Shown in pieces: positions 9,366 through 18,764 of a DNA stretch of 43,969 bases (position 1 is its first letter; every line of letters starts with the position of its first letter). The DNA lies in assembly GCA_021845725.1 (NCBI GenBank), contig JAJZVL010000021.1, positions 1 through 43,969 on the forward strand, given 5' to 3'. Both the position numbers and the translations under genes were made by a program. Source of the stretch: Actinomycetes bacterium. Lineage in GTDB: Bacteria; Actinomycetota; Acidimicrobiia; Acidimicrobiales; RAAP-2. The notes beneath the pieces were generated by a model. That model was not told the origin of the DNA. It did no database searches and was given only the letters and a program-made list of their open reading frames with translations.

Positions 9366-10486
9366 CCGACGTGCTCCCACCACTCGACATGAGCCCGTGC
9401 TGACGCCCTCCACGTCAACGGCGCCACGAGCGCCCGCCCGCCCGCCACGAGCGAGGCCCGCAGCGGCTCGTCACTCGACGCTCGCACCAGCGCGTCGGCG
9501 ATGCCCTCGACTGTGGTGGGTCGGACTCGGAGCGCCGCCTCGAGCATGCCGGCACCTTCGCCCGAGGCCGTGCTCGGGACCGTCGTGCTCACCACCACCG
9601 GGGCGCCGCACGCCATCGCCTCGAGCGGAGGGATTCCGAAGCCCTCGTCGAGCGGCACGTAGGCGAACGCGCGGGCCCTGGCATAGAGCCCGGCCAGGAC
9701 GCCGTCGTCGACCGGGCCGGCCGCGACCACTCCCGCCCGCCCTGCGTGCTCGAGCCCTGCGTCCCCCCAGCCTCTGGGTCCGACGACCAGGAGCGGCCAC
9801 GCCTCGGGCAGTGAGGGGCGGGCAAGCTCGAACGCCGCCACGAGGCGGCGCAGGTTCTTCCTCGGCTCGAGCGTCGCGACGCTGAGCAGGTACCCCTCGG
9901 CCACACCCAAGTGCCGCAAGAGCCTGCCGGCGCCTGCGGTGTCGGCCACGGGCAGGTGGTCCACGCCGTGTGCGATCGCCCGTACACGTGCACGGTCCGC
10001 GCCGGCAGCCACGAGCGCGTCGGCGACCACATCGGAGGGGACGACAAAGGCGTCCGCCTTCTCGAGCGCCCTTCGGAGCGCCGTCTCGTGCCAGCGCCGG
10101 CCGCGGGCGGTGGTCGCCTCGGGGTACGCGCGCCAGGCGAGGTCGTGGACCGTGACGACCAGCGCCGCACCCCCGCGCGGGTGTGCCGGCCGCACGGGCG
10201 GTGCGGCCAGCGAGACCGAGTGGACGAGGCCCGCTCGCCGCACCGGCGCGAGTCCCCGATCCCACGCCGCCGTGAGGAGCGGCGCCGGGAGCACGGAGGC
10301 GCGCACGGGGAAGCCCCATGCAGCCAGCGGATCGGGTCCTGCGCCAAGGTGACGGCTCGCGACCAGCTCGACCGGCTGTCCCCCGAGCTCACGGAGCCCT
10401 CGGAGCAGGCCCAGGGCGTAGCGCCCGACGCCGCCGGGGACCCGGCGGCGGAGCTGCTCCGCCGCGACCACCACCGGGTCGCTCAT
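9362..10486 (-). CDS. GT4-family glycosyltransferase
   Basis: A 374-residue GT-B glycosyltransferase, second of the three-gene run. Motifs are GGVGRYALGLL near the N-terminus, VTVHDLAWRAYPE, LSVATLEPRKNLRRLVAAF at the interdomain region and PLDEGFGIPPLEAMACGAPVVV for donor binding. The start at 10486 is chosen because this ATG overlaps the stop of the upstream gene in an ATGA; an upstream in-frame extension to 10531 would overlap that gene more. Coupling by 4-base overlaps on both sides points to one transcript. Confidence 0.88.
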   Translation of the reverse strand: MSDPVVVAAEQLRRRVPGGVGRYALGLLRGLRELGGQPVELVASRHLGAGPDPLAAWGFPVRASVLPAPLLTAAWDRGLAPVRRAGLVHSVSLAAPPVRPAHPRGGAALVVTVHDLAWRAYPEATTARGRRWHETALRRALEKADAFVVPSDVVADALVAAGADRARVRAIAHGVDHLPVADTAGAGRLLRHLGVAEGYLLSVATLEPRKNLRRLVAAFELARPSLPEAWPLLVVGPRGWGDAGLEHAGRAGVVAAGPVDDGVLAGLYARARAFAYVPLDEGFGIPPLEAMACGAPVVVSTTVPSTASGEGAGMLEAALRVRPTTVEGIADALVRASSDEPLRASLVAGGRALVAPLTWRASARAHVEWWEHVG

Positions 10487-11607
10487 CTGCCTGAGGCGTC
10501 CCGGTAGAGGGCCATCAGGCCGGCGGCGCACGTGTCCCAGTCGAACGCCGCCGCCCGCACATGCCCTCGGGCACGGAGCGCGGCGCCAACGTCATCGGAG
10601 TCGAGGACCGACGAGAGCGCCTGCGCCAGCGCCTCGGGATCACGGGGAGCGACGAGCAACGCTGCGTCACCGACGACCTCTTCGACCGCGCCCGCGCGCG
10701 TGGCCACCACCGGCGTGCCCAGCGCCATGGCCTGGAGCGGCGGATAGCCGAACCCCTCGTAGAGCGACGGGTAGGCGAGCACGCTCGCACCGCGCAGCAG
10801 GCCCGCGAGCGTCGCGCCGTCGACCCATCCCGTGATCACGACCCTCGACTTCGCCGATGCCGCGTCGATGGCGCGGTGGAGGTCTGCGCTCCCCCAGCCC
10901 TCCGGCCCCGCGAGGACGAGGCCGAGGTCACCCCTGGTCCCTGCGAGAAGGTCGAAGGCGGCGACCAGCCCAGGCAGGTCCTTGCGGGGCTCGGCGGTCC
11001 CGACCGCCAGCACGTAGCGCGTCACCCCAGTGGGGAGGTATCGCAGGGGGGCGCGCTCGTCGGGGTCGTCGAGCCGCGGGACGCCCGACGCGACGGCCCG
11101 CACCCGCTCGGGGTCGGCTCCGAACGTCTCGACCACCTCGCGGGCCACCCACGCCGAGTGGGTGTGCACCCACGCCCCGCGCGCCAGCGCGCGGCGGACG
11201 AGCGCAGGGAAGGCGAGCGTCGAGCGATCGCACAGCTCGGGGTAGCGCACCGTCGTGAGGTCGTGGACGGTGACGACGCGAGCGGCCCTGCGGGTCGGTG
11301 GCACGACGTAGTTCGTGCCATGGACCACGTCGGCCGCACCCACGAACCATTCGAGCGGAGGCGCTTCCACCAGCCGCCACGCCGCATGGAGCGGTCGCGC
11401 CGGCATCGCTCGGGTGCAGCGTGCGACGCCAGGAGGGACGTGGCCGTCGATGGCGTGCCTCCGCCGCCAGCTCACCACGAACGCGCTCGCGGCGACGTCC
11501 TGGCGCCGCGACAACCCCTCGAGCACGCCCGCGCAGAAGGCGCCCACGCCGGTCGGCCTGCCGAGGAGCGGCGTGGCATCGAGCGCGACGCGTAGCGGCT
11601 CACCCAT
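10483..11607 (-). CDS. GT4-family glycosyltransferase
   Basis: A 374-residue GT-B enzyme, first of the three GT4 genes in the transcript. Motifs are RPTGVGAFCAGVLEGL, VVTVHDLTTVRYPEL, LAVGTAEPRKDLPGLVAAF and YPSLYEGFGYPPLQAMALGTPVVAT. The start is ATG 11607, giving MGEPLRVALDATP, the usual GT4 beginning. It overlaps the 3' end of the serine-hydrolase gene by 8 bases. The open frame runs further upstream only because it is antisense-like reading through the hydrolase. Confidence 0.88.
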   Translation of the reverse strand: MGEPLRVALDATPLLGRPTGVGAFCAGVLEGLSRRQDVAASAFVVSWRRRHAIDGHVPPGVARCTRAMPARPLHAAWRLVEAPPLEWFVGAADVVHGTNYVVPPTRRAARVVTVHDLTTVRYPELCDRSTLAFPALVRRALARGAWVHTHSAWVAREVVETFGADPERVRAVASGVPRLDDPDERAPLRYLPTGVTRYVLAVGTAEPRKDLPGLVAAFDLLAGTRGDLGLVLAGPEGWGSADLHRAIDAASAKSRVVITGWVDGATLAGLLRGASVLAYPSLYEGFGYPPLQAMALGTPVVATRAGAVEEVVGDAALLVAPRDPEALAQALSSVLDSDDVGAALRARGHVRAAAFDWDTCAAGLMALYRDASGR

Positions 11608-12499
11608 CCTTTGACGCTCCTGCACATGCGCCCAATGTGCGCATGACCGCGTCGGAGAGCACGGGCCATGCGCCCGCAGCCCACGACCCGAAGTCGAGGT
11701 CGCAGAGCGCGCCGCACGCGATCCGCGCCTCCGGGTCGACCCAGAGGAACGAGCCCGAGCGCCCGAAGTGGCCAAAGGTCGCGGGGCTGTTGCACGACCC
11801 CGTCCAGTGGGGACGCTTGCGGTCCCGGATCTCGAAGCCGAGCCCCCAGTCGTTCGGGTCCTGGCGGCCGAAGCCGGGAAGCACGCCCGGGAGATTCGGG
11901 AACGCCACCCGGGTCGCCGCAGCGAACGTCTCTGGGGACACCAGCCGCGGCGAGAGGAGCTCGGCGCCCAGCGCGAGGAGGTCGCAAAGCGTGCCCTCGG
12001 CGCCGTGGGCCGGCGACGCCCCGGGCGCCAGCTGAGCGCCGGACATCCCGAGGGGGACGAAGACCGCCTCGGTGACGTACTCATGGACGGGGATGCCGGC
12101 GCGATCCGCGAGCAGCTCGCCAAGGACCTCGTAGCCGGCGTTCGAGTAGATCCGCCTCGTCGCCGGTGGCGCGATCGGCTCCGGGTGATCGGGTGCGAGG
12201 CCCGACGCGTGCGCGAGCAGGTGCGCGACCGTCGCACCCGGAGCTCCCGCCGGGTCCGACAGCGCGATGGTCCCTTCCTCCACGGCAACGAGCACGGCGA
12301 GTGCGGTGCACAGCTTCGTCACCGAGGCCCAGGGGAACGAGCGGTCTGCGTCACCCGTCGTACCGGCGAGCCGTACTCCCCTGCGGATCTCTCGACCCGA
12401 GGGGCCGTCTCCTCTCTCACCGTCTCCTCGGCGCCCGGAAAGAACGCCTGCGACTGCGAAGCGCGCCGGCCAGTCTGCGACGAGGTCGAGGGCCCGCAT
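11600..12499 (-). CDS. Serine hydrolase of the beta-lactamase / class C PBP family
   Basis: A 299-residue protein with the three expected motifs: SxxK as SVTK (S59-K62), YxN as YSN (Y118-N120), and a C-terminal HFGRSG in place of KTG. No signal peptide is visible at the N-terminus, so it may be cytoplasmic and act as an esterase or amidase rather than a secreted penicillin-binding enzyme. It is the first gene of the glycosyltransferase transcript. The substrate is unknown; true beta-lactamase activity is not implied. Confidence 0.82.
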   Translation of the reverse strand: MRALDLVADWPARFAVAGVLSGRRGDGERGDGPSGREIRRGVRLAGTTGDADRSFPWASVTKLCTALAVLVAVEEGTIALSDPAGAPGATVAHLLAHASGLAPDHPEPIAPPATRRIYSNAGYEVLGELLADRAGIPVHEYVTEAVFVPLGMSGAQLAPGASPAHGAEGTLCDLLALGAELLSPRLVSPETFAAATRVAFPNLPGVLPGFGRQDPNDWGLGFEIRDRKRPHWTGSCNSPATFGHFGRSGSFLWVDPEARIACGALCDLDFGSWAAGAWPVLSDAVMRTLGACAGASKDG

Positions 12500-12584
12500 G
12501 GACAGGCGAGCGTACCGCCGGGGGCCGTCCCGTCATCGCACCCGGGCTCCGCCGCCTCGTGCCGGGCCCGTCGGCTCGCTCGAG

Positions 12585-13817
12585 CTACGGCGCCGATGAT
12601 GTGTCCTTCGAGGATGTGACGCCGTATGTCGGCCCCTGGACGGTCACGAGGGTCCCGATCGGGGTGTTCGGCCATAGCGCCTGGGCTGTCGCCAGCTGCA
12701 TCTCGACGCACCCATTGCTCTGAGGAAACCCATACGCGGCGCGCGGGTAGTAATGCAGCGCGTCCCCCCCGTTGAAGTAGCTGACCCAGGGCACTGTCGG
12801 GATTGTGTAGTGCGTGCCTGTCACGTCGGTGCCCGACATGTGCGACGTCCGCACGTGCTCGAACACCTGGTACGTGCCGTTGTGCGTTGTGGCGCCGCGT
12901 ACGCCCGTGTTGACGGTGACGTCGTGGAACTCGAGCGAGCCGTTGACCCATGCTGTGAGGTGCTCGACGGGGGCGAGGTTCTTTGTGACGAGCACGTAGG
13001 TCACCGGCTCGGTGTTCACCTTGCCGGAGGCGACGTCGTTGAGCAGCGCTGTCCACACGACCGGACCGGGGATGCCGTCGACGGTCAAGCCATTCTCTGT
13101 CTCGAACATCATCACTGCACCCTTTGTCAGGGCGTTCGGGATCCCCGGCGTCCACTGGCCGGTGAGCGCGCTCGGAAGCCCGCTCCACCTCCAGGTCAGT
13201 GTGCCCGGTTGAGGCATCGCCATGTCCTGGGGTGCTGGGGTCGGGCCGGCGTAGGAGAGCGGGAGGTAGCCCAGCATGGCGAGCAGCTGCTGGAGGCGCT
13301 CCGTGCTACCCGGTGCGATCGTGAAGGAGACCGTCGTGCTCGAGCGCAGATACGCACCATCCTTCGACGTGACGCCCTCTTGTCCACCGGGGACGGTCAC
13401 CGTGTACTTCGTGTACGGGATGAACGGCGCTGAGGGCGAGAAACGGAGCTCGTCGGGGCGCGGCTGGCTCCAGCTTCCTGCGACCGAGGGGGTGATCGTC
13501 GGCAGCACCCCGGTCTTCACTGCCGCGGTGAACCTGACCGAGATGGTCGTGTCGGACTTCACGCTTGTGGCTCCTGTCGACGGCGACGTCGACACCACGC
13601 GGAGCGTGCCGGTGGACACGGCGACCGCGGGAGCCTTCGCGCTCGTCGAGCACGACACGCCGTGTGCGCACACCACGCCGGTCGCGCGGTTGCCCGTACG
13701 CGCCGCGTAGACGACCCCGCCCACGACCGCCAAAGCCGCGACGACGAGGAGCGCGAACACGAGCGGCTTCCAGCGCCGCCTCCTCGGACCACCGCTATGC
13801 GCCTGGAGTGCCTGCAT
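12585..13817 (-). CDS. L,D-transpeptidase (YkuD domain) with Ig-like and peptidoglycan-binding-like region
   Basis: Cell-wall cross-linking enzyme of about 410 residues. It has a basic N-terminus (RRRRWK), a transmembrane anchor (about residues 20-42), then an Ig-like domain of the actinobacterial L,D-transpeptidase type. A middle region follows (LQQLLAMLGYLPL, and later NGLTVDGIPGPVVW, resembling a peptidoglycan-binding repeat). The C-terminal YkuD domain has the catalytic H...SNGC: H355 in LHYYP and C370 in SNGCVEM, where the usual motif is SHGC, so His is replaced by Asn. Expected to form 3-3 links outside the membrane. It is monocistronic. The start is ATG 13817, with a GTG directly before it at 13820. 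Confidence 0.88.
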   Translation of the reverse strand: MQALQAHSGGPRRRRWKPLVFALLVVAALAVVGGVVYAARTGNRATGVVCAHGVSCSTSAKAPAVAVSTGTLRVVSTSPSTGATSVKSDTTISVRFTAAVKTGVLPTITPSVAGSWSQPRPDELRFSPSAPFIPYTKYTVTVPGGQEGVTSKDGAYLRSSTTVSFTIAPGSTERLQQLLAMLGYLPLSYAGPTPAPQDMAMPQPGTLTWRWSGLPSALTGQWTPGIPNALTKGAVMMFETENGLTVDGIPGPVVWTALLNDVASGKVNTEPVTYVLVTKNLAPVEHLTAWVNGSLEFHDVTVNTGVRGATTHNGTYQVFEHVRTSHMSGTDVTGTHYTIPTVPWVSYFNGGDALHYYPRAAYGFPQSNGCVEMQLATAQALWPNTPIGTLVTVQGPTYGVTSSKDTSSAP

Positions 13818-13851
13818 CACCGCTCCCCGTGCTCAGACGACGTACATGGTC

Positions 13852-13889
13852 GAACGTCGCCAACGTGGTGGAACGTCGCCAACGTGGTG
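13852..13889. repeat. Two perfect tandem 19-bp repeats between ldt and glpK
   Basis: The unit GAACGTCGCCAACGTGGTG occurs at 13852-13870 and again at 13871-13889. A degenerate third start (GAACCTCTCCACGTGG) follows. The repeats sit 35 bases upstream of the L,D-transpeptidase start and about 180 bases upstream of glpK, so they could be an operator array for either gene. Confidence 0.6.
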
Positions 13890-14068
13890 GAACCTCTCCA
13901 CGTGGGCGTCGCCGCCGCACATTCGTGCGTGCAACGCCGACACGACCTTATCGGGCCCCGTGCCGCCATCCTCGTCAGCCCAGTCGTGATTCGCGCGCCG
14001 AGCGGTGAGTCCGCACACCGCTGGTGCGCAACGACCGCCAACGGGCTCGGCGAGTAGCGTGCGGTGCC

Positions 14069-15610
14069 GTGGCCGCCGTGCTCGCCATCGACGCCGGCAC
14101 GACCGGCGTTCGCACTGTCGCATTCGACGAGTCCGCTGCCACCCTCGTCGAGGCGTACCGGCCCCTCACCCAGTCGTTCCCCCGCCCCGGATGGGTCGAG
14201 CACGACCCCGACGAGATCTGGTCCCTCGTGACGGCGACGCTCGCCGAGGTCGTCGGTGCGCTCGGAGCCCGGGGCGAGAGCGTTGCCGCGATCGGCGTAG
14301 CGAACCAACGCGAGACCGCGCTCGCGTGGAACCGCGTCACCGGCCGCCCGCTGCACGCTGCGCTCGTCTGGCAGGACCGCAGGACCTCCGAGCGCTGCGA
14401 GGAACTCGCGGAGGCCGGCATGCTCCCGCTCATCCGCGAGCGCACGGGGCTCGTGCTCGATCCGTACTTCTCCGCGACGAAGTTCGAGTGGATGCTCCGC
14501 AACGCGAAGCTCGACCCCCGCGACCTTGCGCTCGGCACCGTGGACGCATGGCTCCTCTTCCGGCTCACGGGAGGCGAGACGTTCGTGACCGACGTCTCGA
14601 ATGCGTCCCGCACGATGCTCTTCGACATCCGTACGCGCGCGTGGACACCGGAGCTGTGCGCGCTGTTCGGCGTCCCGATCGCCGCCCTGCCCGAGGTCCG
14701 CCCTTCGTGCGGACGCGTCGGCAACGTCTCCGCTCGACCCGGCCCTGCGCGCCGCGACATGGACGTCGCAGCTCCCGCATGCCTCGATGCGTTGTCGGGC
14801 GTCCCGATCAGCGGGATCGCCGGCGACCAGCAGGCGGCGCTCTTCGGTCAGGGATGTCTCGAGCGCGGCATGGCGAAGGTGACGTACGGAACCGGAAGCT
14901 TCCTCCTCGTGCACGCCGGATCCTCATGCCCGCCCCCGCACGACGGCCTGCTCACCACCATCGCATGGGACCTCGGGGGCCACGAGACCCGGTCGTCGGA
15001 ATCCGACGTCGCGTACGCCCTCGAGGCCTCCACCTTCGTGGCCGGCGCCGCCATCCAGTGGCTGCGCGACGGTCTGGGGCTGATCGAGCGCTCCGAGGAC
15101 CTGGCACCGCTCGCCGCGTCCGTGGCCGACACCGGCGGCGTGGTCGTGGTCCCCGCGTTCACCGGGCTCGGGAGCCCGTGGTGGGACCCCCGCGCGCGTG
15201 GCACCGTGATCGGCATCACCCGCGGCGTGGGCCGCGCACAGTTCGCGCGCGCGATCGTCGAGGCGATGGCGTTCGGCGTGCGCGACATGGTGGACGCGGT
15301 GACCAACGCGCTCGGGGCAGCGATCCCCGCCCTGCGGACCGACGGCGGGGCGTCAGCAATGGAGCTCCTGCTCCAGCTTCAAGCGGACCAGCTGCAGATG
15401 CCGGTCGTGCGACCGCGCTGCATCGAGTCGACCGCGCTCGGCGCCGCAATGCTCGCAGGCCTCGCCGAAGGGGTGTGGGGAAGCGTGGAAGAGCTGGCCG
15501 GTCGCTGGCAGCCCGATGTCGAGCACGTGCCGAAGGTCGACCGCACCACCGGCGATCTGTCGTACGCGACGTGGCTTCGCGCCGTCGAACGTGCGAGAGG
15601 CTGGGTCTGA
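14069..15610 (+). CDS. glpK: Glycerol kinase
   Basis: ATP-dependent phosphorylation of glycerol to sn-glycerol-3-phosphate; FGGY family, 513 residues from a GTG start. Visible signatures are the N-terminal phosphate-binding loop IDAGTTGVRTVAFD, the GVANQRET and WQDRRT substrate segments, TYGTGSFLLVH in the hinge, GITRGVGRAQFARAIVEAMAFG, and the C-terminal adenosine-binding LRTDGGASAMELLLQLQADQLQMPV. The GTG at 14069 gives the family-typical beginning (AAVLAIDAGTT); upstream in-frame codons are not conserved-looking. It is followed 244 bases later by glpD in the same orientation, so the two form a glycerol utilisation pair. I see no clear gene in that gap. Confidence 0.95.
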   Translation: MAAVLAIDAGTTGVRTVAFDESAATLVEAYRPLTQSFPRPGWVEHDPDEIWSLVTATLAEVVGALGARGESVAAIGVANQRETALAWNRVTGRPLHAALVWQDRRTSERCEELAEAGMLPLIRERTGLVLDPYFSATKFEWMLRNAKLDPRDLALGTVDAWLLFRLTGGETFVTDVSNASRTMLFDIRTRAWTPELCALFGVPIAALPEVRPSCGRVGNVSARPGPARRDMDVAAPACLDALSGVPISGIAGDQQAALFGQGCLERGMAKVTYGTGSFLLVHAGSSCPPPHDGLLTTIAWDLGGHETRSSESDVAYALEASTFVAGAAIQWLRDGLGLIERSEDLAPLAASVADTGGVVVVPAFTGLGSPWWDPRARGTVIGITRGVGRAQFARAIVEAMAFGVRDMVDAVTNALGAAIPALRTDGGASAMELLLQLQADQLQMPVVRPRCIESTALGAAMLAGLAEGVWGSVEELAGRWQPDVEHVPKVDRTTGDLSYATWLRAVERARGWV

Positions 15611-15854
15611 CGAAGAGTACGATCGGGCCGCCTTCCTGGGGTCCCCTCGCGCTCGGCCCGCTCCCGTCTCGCTGGAGAGCCCGATGTGACCGACGGCCCT
15701 GGGAGCGACGCCCCGGCGCGGTCACACTGGAGCGCACGAACATCGACCAGGACATGCACGCAACGTCGAGGCTCCCAGACGGGGGACGCCCCGGACCAGG
15801 CCGCGTTCCTCTCGTCCGATCGGACGCGTGGCAGCGGCGACAGCGAGGTGGACC

Positions 15855-17636
15855 ATGACGATCGCGGCTCTTTCCCCCGAGCGGCGCATCGAGGACGTTC
15901 GGCGGCTCGGTGGCGAGAAGTTCGACGTGCTCGTGGTCGGCGGGGGCGTCACGGGCGCCGGTGCAGCGCTCGACGCGGCAACTCGCGGGCTGCGCGTCGC
16001 CGTCGTCGAAGCGCAGGACTGGGCATCGGGAACCTCGAGCCGCTCGACCAAGCTCATCCACGGCGGGCTGCGCTACCTCGAGATGCTCGACTTCCACCTG
16101 GTCCACCAGGCGCTGGTCGAGCGCGGGCTCCTGCTGCAGGTCGTCGCTCCCCACCTCGTGCGCCCGGTGCCGATCCTCTACCCGCTGCGCACTCCCGTCG
16201 TCGAGCGTGCGTACGTCGGTGCCGGCATCGCCCTCTACGACGCTCTGGGGTGGTCGACGGGGACCAGTCGCGGCCTCCCGTTGCATCGCCACCTCTCCAG
16301 GCGCGCGGCGCTCGCGCTCGCACCGGGGCTGCGGCGTGACAGCCTCGCCGGAGCCATCGAGTACTACGACGCGCAGGTGGACGACGCGCGCTTCGTCGCG
16401 GAGCTGGTGAGGACCGCTGCGACCTACGGCGCCGCGGCGGTCAGCAGGGCGGCCGTGGTCGACGTCCGCCGAGAAGGAGAACGGATCACCGGGGTGCTGG
16501 TGCGGGATGCCGAGACGGGCACCGACATCGAGGTGGCAGCCGCGGTCACGCTGCTCGCCACTGGCCCGTGGACCGAGGACACCGAGGCCCTCACCGGCCG
16601 CAGCCGCGCGGTCAAGGTCCGGCCGTCCAAAGGGGTGCACCTGGTCGTCGACCGGTCGAAGATCGACTCGGCAGCCGGCCTCGTGGTGCGAACGGAGAAG
16701 AGCGTGCTCTTCGCGCTGCCGTGGCACCGGCATTGGCTCATCGGGACGACCGACACCGACTGGGATCACGAGAAGGCTCGCCCGGTGGCCACCTCCGTCG
16801 ACGTCGAGTACCTGCTCGAGCATGTGAACCGCGTGCTCGAGCGGCCGCTCGGCACCGACGACGTGGAGGCCGTCTACGCGGGCCTGCGTCCGCTGGTCGC
16901 AGGCATCGGCGTCGTCCGAGGTCCGGGCGAGCAGGGAGCCGAGCGTCTCGATCGGGTGTCCAGCGCAGAACCGCCGACGACCAAGGTCTCGCGCGAGCAC
17001 GCCGTGGCTCGACCTGCGCCCGGATTGGTGGTGGTCTCGGGAGGCAAGTACACCACCTACCGGGTGATGGCCGCCGACGCCGTCGACGCTGCCGTGGAGG
17101 ACCTGGGAAGGTCCGACTGCTCGAGCGTCACCCGCCGGGTTCGGCTCGTGGGGGCCGAGCAGTACGAGGCACGTCGTGCACAACGCGGGCTCCTCGCGCA
17201 GCGCTACCGCACCCCGGTCGAGAAGGTCGACCATCTCCTGGACCGCTACGGCGGGCTCGTCGACCAGGTGCTCGACCTCGTCGCAGGGACTCCGACCCTG
17301 GGAACAGAGGTTGCCGACGGCGCAGGGTACCTCCAGGCCGAAGTGGTCTACGCGGTGACCCACGAAGGCGCCCGGCACCTCGACGACATCCTCCTTCGGC
17401 GCACCCGGATCGGGATCGAGACCGAGGACGCGGGGCTCGCAGCCGCCAAGGCGGTCGCCGATCTCGTCGGCCCGCTTCTCGGCTGGGACGGCGCGACCGC
17501 CGACGCCGAGGTCGACGCGTACCGGCGTACGGCGGAGCTCGAGTACCTGGGAGCCGGCCGGCCGGCGGACGACGAGCAGGCCGTCGCGCGGACGGCAGAC
17601 GCAGCGCCCCTCTTCAGTTCATCCCCGTCTTCGTGA
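15855..17636 (+). CDS. glpD: Aerobic glycerol-3-phosphate dehydrogenase (FAD)
   Basis: Membrane-associated flavoenzyme oxidising glycerol-3-phosphate to dihydroxyacetone phosphate and feeding electrons to quinone; 593 residues. Evidence is the FAD-binding VLVVGGGVTGAGAALDAATRG with the downstream acidic residue, the GTSSRSTKLIHGGLRYLE signature of GlpD, WLIGTTDTDW, and GGKYTTYRVMA near the C-terminal domain. The start is ATG 15855, preceded by GAGGTGG; an earlier in-frame ATG at 15828 has no such site. It works directly on the product of GlpK upstream. Confidence 0.95.
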   Translation: MTIAALSPERRIEDVRRLGGEKFDVLVVGGGVTGAGAALDAATRGLRVAVVEAQDWASGTSSRSTKLIHGGLRYLEMLDFHLVHQALVERGLLLQVVAPHLVRPVPILYPLRTPVVERAYVGAGIALYDALGWSTGTSRGLPLHRHLSRRAALALAPGLRRDSLAGAIEYYDAQVDDARFVAELVRTAATYGAAAVSRAAVVDVRREGERITGVLVRDAETGTDIEVAAAVTLLATGPWTEDTEALTGRSRAVKVRPSKGVHLVVDRSKIDSAAGLVVRTEKSVLFALPWHRHWLIGTTDTDWDHEKARPVATSVDVEYLLEHVNRVLERPLGTDDVEAVYAGLRPLVAGIGVVRGPGEQGAERLDRVSSAEPPTTKVSREHAVARPAPGLVVVSGGKYTTYRVMAADAVDAAVEDLGRSDCSSVTRRVRLVGAEQYEARRAQRGLLAQRYRTPVEKVDHLLDRYGGLVDQVLDLVAGTPTLGTEVADGAGYLQAEVVYAVTHEGARHLDDILLRRTRIGIETEDAGLAAAKAVADLVGPLLGWDGATADAEVDAYRRTAELEYLGAGRPADDEQAVARTADAAPLFSSSPSS

Positions 17637-17764
17637 TCGTCGGGACCCTGCTCAGCTACTTCTTCTGGAAGACGGGCCGGATCTGGACTGGGGTCTTCGT
17701 CAGCACGCTGCTCATCACCGGCATGCTCATCGCCAACACGGCGCTGCAGTCACCACCATGGTGA
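17612..17764 (+). pseudogene. Remnant of a membrane protein C-terminus after glpD
   Basis: Overlapping the last 25 bases of glpD in another frame and running on to TGA at 17762-17764 is an open stretch reading FIPVFVIVGTLLSYFFWKTG and onward, with two hydrophobic helices. It has no start codon or ribosome binding site of its own. The pattern recalls the C-terminal membrane tail of larger actinobacterial proteins. I read it as the surviving end of a gene whose front part was lost when glpD came to lie beside it. It could instead be a tiny leaderless membrane peptide. Confidence 0.35.
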
Positions 17765-17816
17765 CCGAGGGGCAGAGGCGCTGGCCGGATCCCACCCACG
17801 CTTCTAGCATGGCGCC

Positions 17817-18764
17817 GTGCTGGTCGCCCTTGCTGGAGGCGTAGGTGGGGCGCGTCTTTTGAGCGGGCTCGTGCAGGTCGCAGACCCTGGGGACGTCGTC
17901 GCCGTGGTGAACACCGGGGACGACCTGACCCTTCACGGGCTCCACATCAGCCCGGACATCGACACGGTCGTGTACACGCTTGCGGGCCTCCACAATCGCG
18001 CCACGGGCTGGGGGGTCGCGACAGAGAGCTGGACCGTGATGGCCGAGCTCGAGACGCTTGGCGGCGAGACCTGGTTCCGTCTCGGCGACCGAGACCTCGC
18101 CACCCATCTCTACCGCACCCAGCGACTCGGTGAGGGCGTCCCGCTGCACCAGGTGACCGCGGAGATCGCACGCGCCCGAGGCATCGGCGTGCGGATCCTG
18201 CCCATGTCCGACGACCCGGTGCGCACCCACTTGGTCCTCGCCGAGGACGCGGGCGACCTACCCGCCGGCACCGAGGTGCCCTTCCAGACCTACTTCGTCA
18301 GTCTCCGCCACGCCGTCCCCGTCCGCTCCGTGCGCTTCGACGGGGCGACGCGCGCGCGACCCGCGCCCGGGGTGCTCGAAGCGATCGGCGAGGCGGAGAC
18401 GGTCATCGTCTGCCCCTCCAACCCGGTGGTCTCCGTCGGGCCCATCCTGGCGGTGCCCGGCGTGCGAGACGCGCTCATCGCACGCCGCGAGCAGGTGGTC
18501 GCCGTGTCACCCATCGTCGCAGGTGCAGCCCTCAAGGGGCCGGCAGACCGGCTCCTCGAGGAGCTCGGCCATACGTCCTCGGTGGTCGGCGTCGCTCGGG
18601 TGTACGCCGAATGGGTGGGGACGCTCGTGATCGACGAGCAGGACGCTGACGTCGCGGACGCCGTCGAGGCCGAGGGCGTGCACGCCGTCGTCGCACCGGC
18701 CGTCATGACGAACCCCGAGATCGCCGCCTCCCTCGCTGCGGTGGTGCTCGATGCCCCTCGATGA
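17817..18764 (+). CDS. cofD: 2-phospho-L-lactate (phosphoenolpyruvyl) transferase, F420 biosynthesis
   Basis: Transfers the lactyl/enolpyruvyl phosphate moiety onto FO to make (dehydro) F420-0. The 315-residue protein matches CofD/FbiA throughout: ALAGGVGGARLLSGL at the N-terminus, NTGDDLTLHGLHISPDIDTVVYTLAG, RLGDRDLATHLYRT, and CPSNPVVSVGPILAVPGV. The start is GTG 17817; the ATG eight bases earlier is out of frame. It overlaps cofE by 14 bases, so the two F420 genes are coupled. In actinobacteria the homologue is called fbiA. Confidence 0.95.
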   Translation: MLVALAGGVGGARLLSGLVQVADPGDVVAVVNTGDDLTLHGLHISPDIDTVVYTLAGLHNRATGWGVATESWTVMAELETLGGETWFRLGDRDLATHLYRTQRLGEGVPLHQVTAEIARARGIGVRILPMSDDPVRTHLVLAEDAGDLPAGTEVPFQTYFVSLRHAVPVRSVRFDGATRARPAPGVLEAIGEAETVIVCPSNPVVSVGPILAVPGVRDALIARREQVVAVSPIVAGAALKGPADRLLEELGHTSSVVGVARVYAEWVGTLVIDEQDADVADAVEAEGVHAVVAPAVMTNPEIAASLAAVVLDAPR

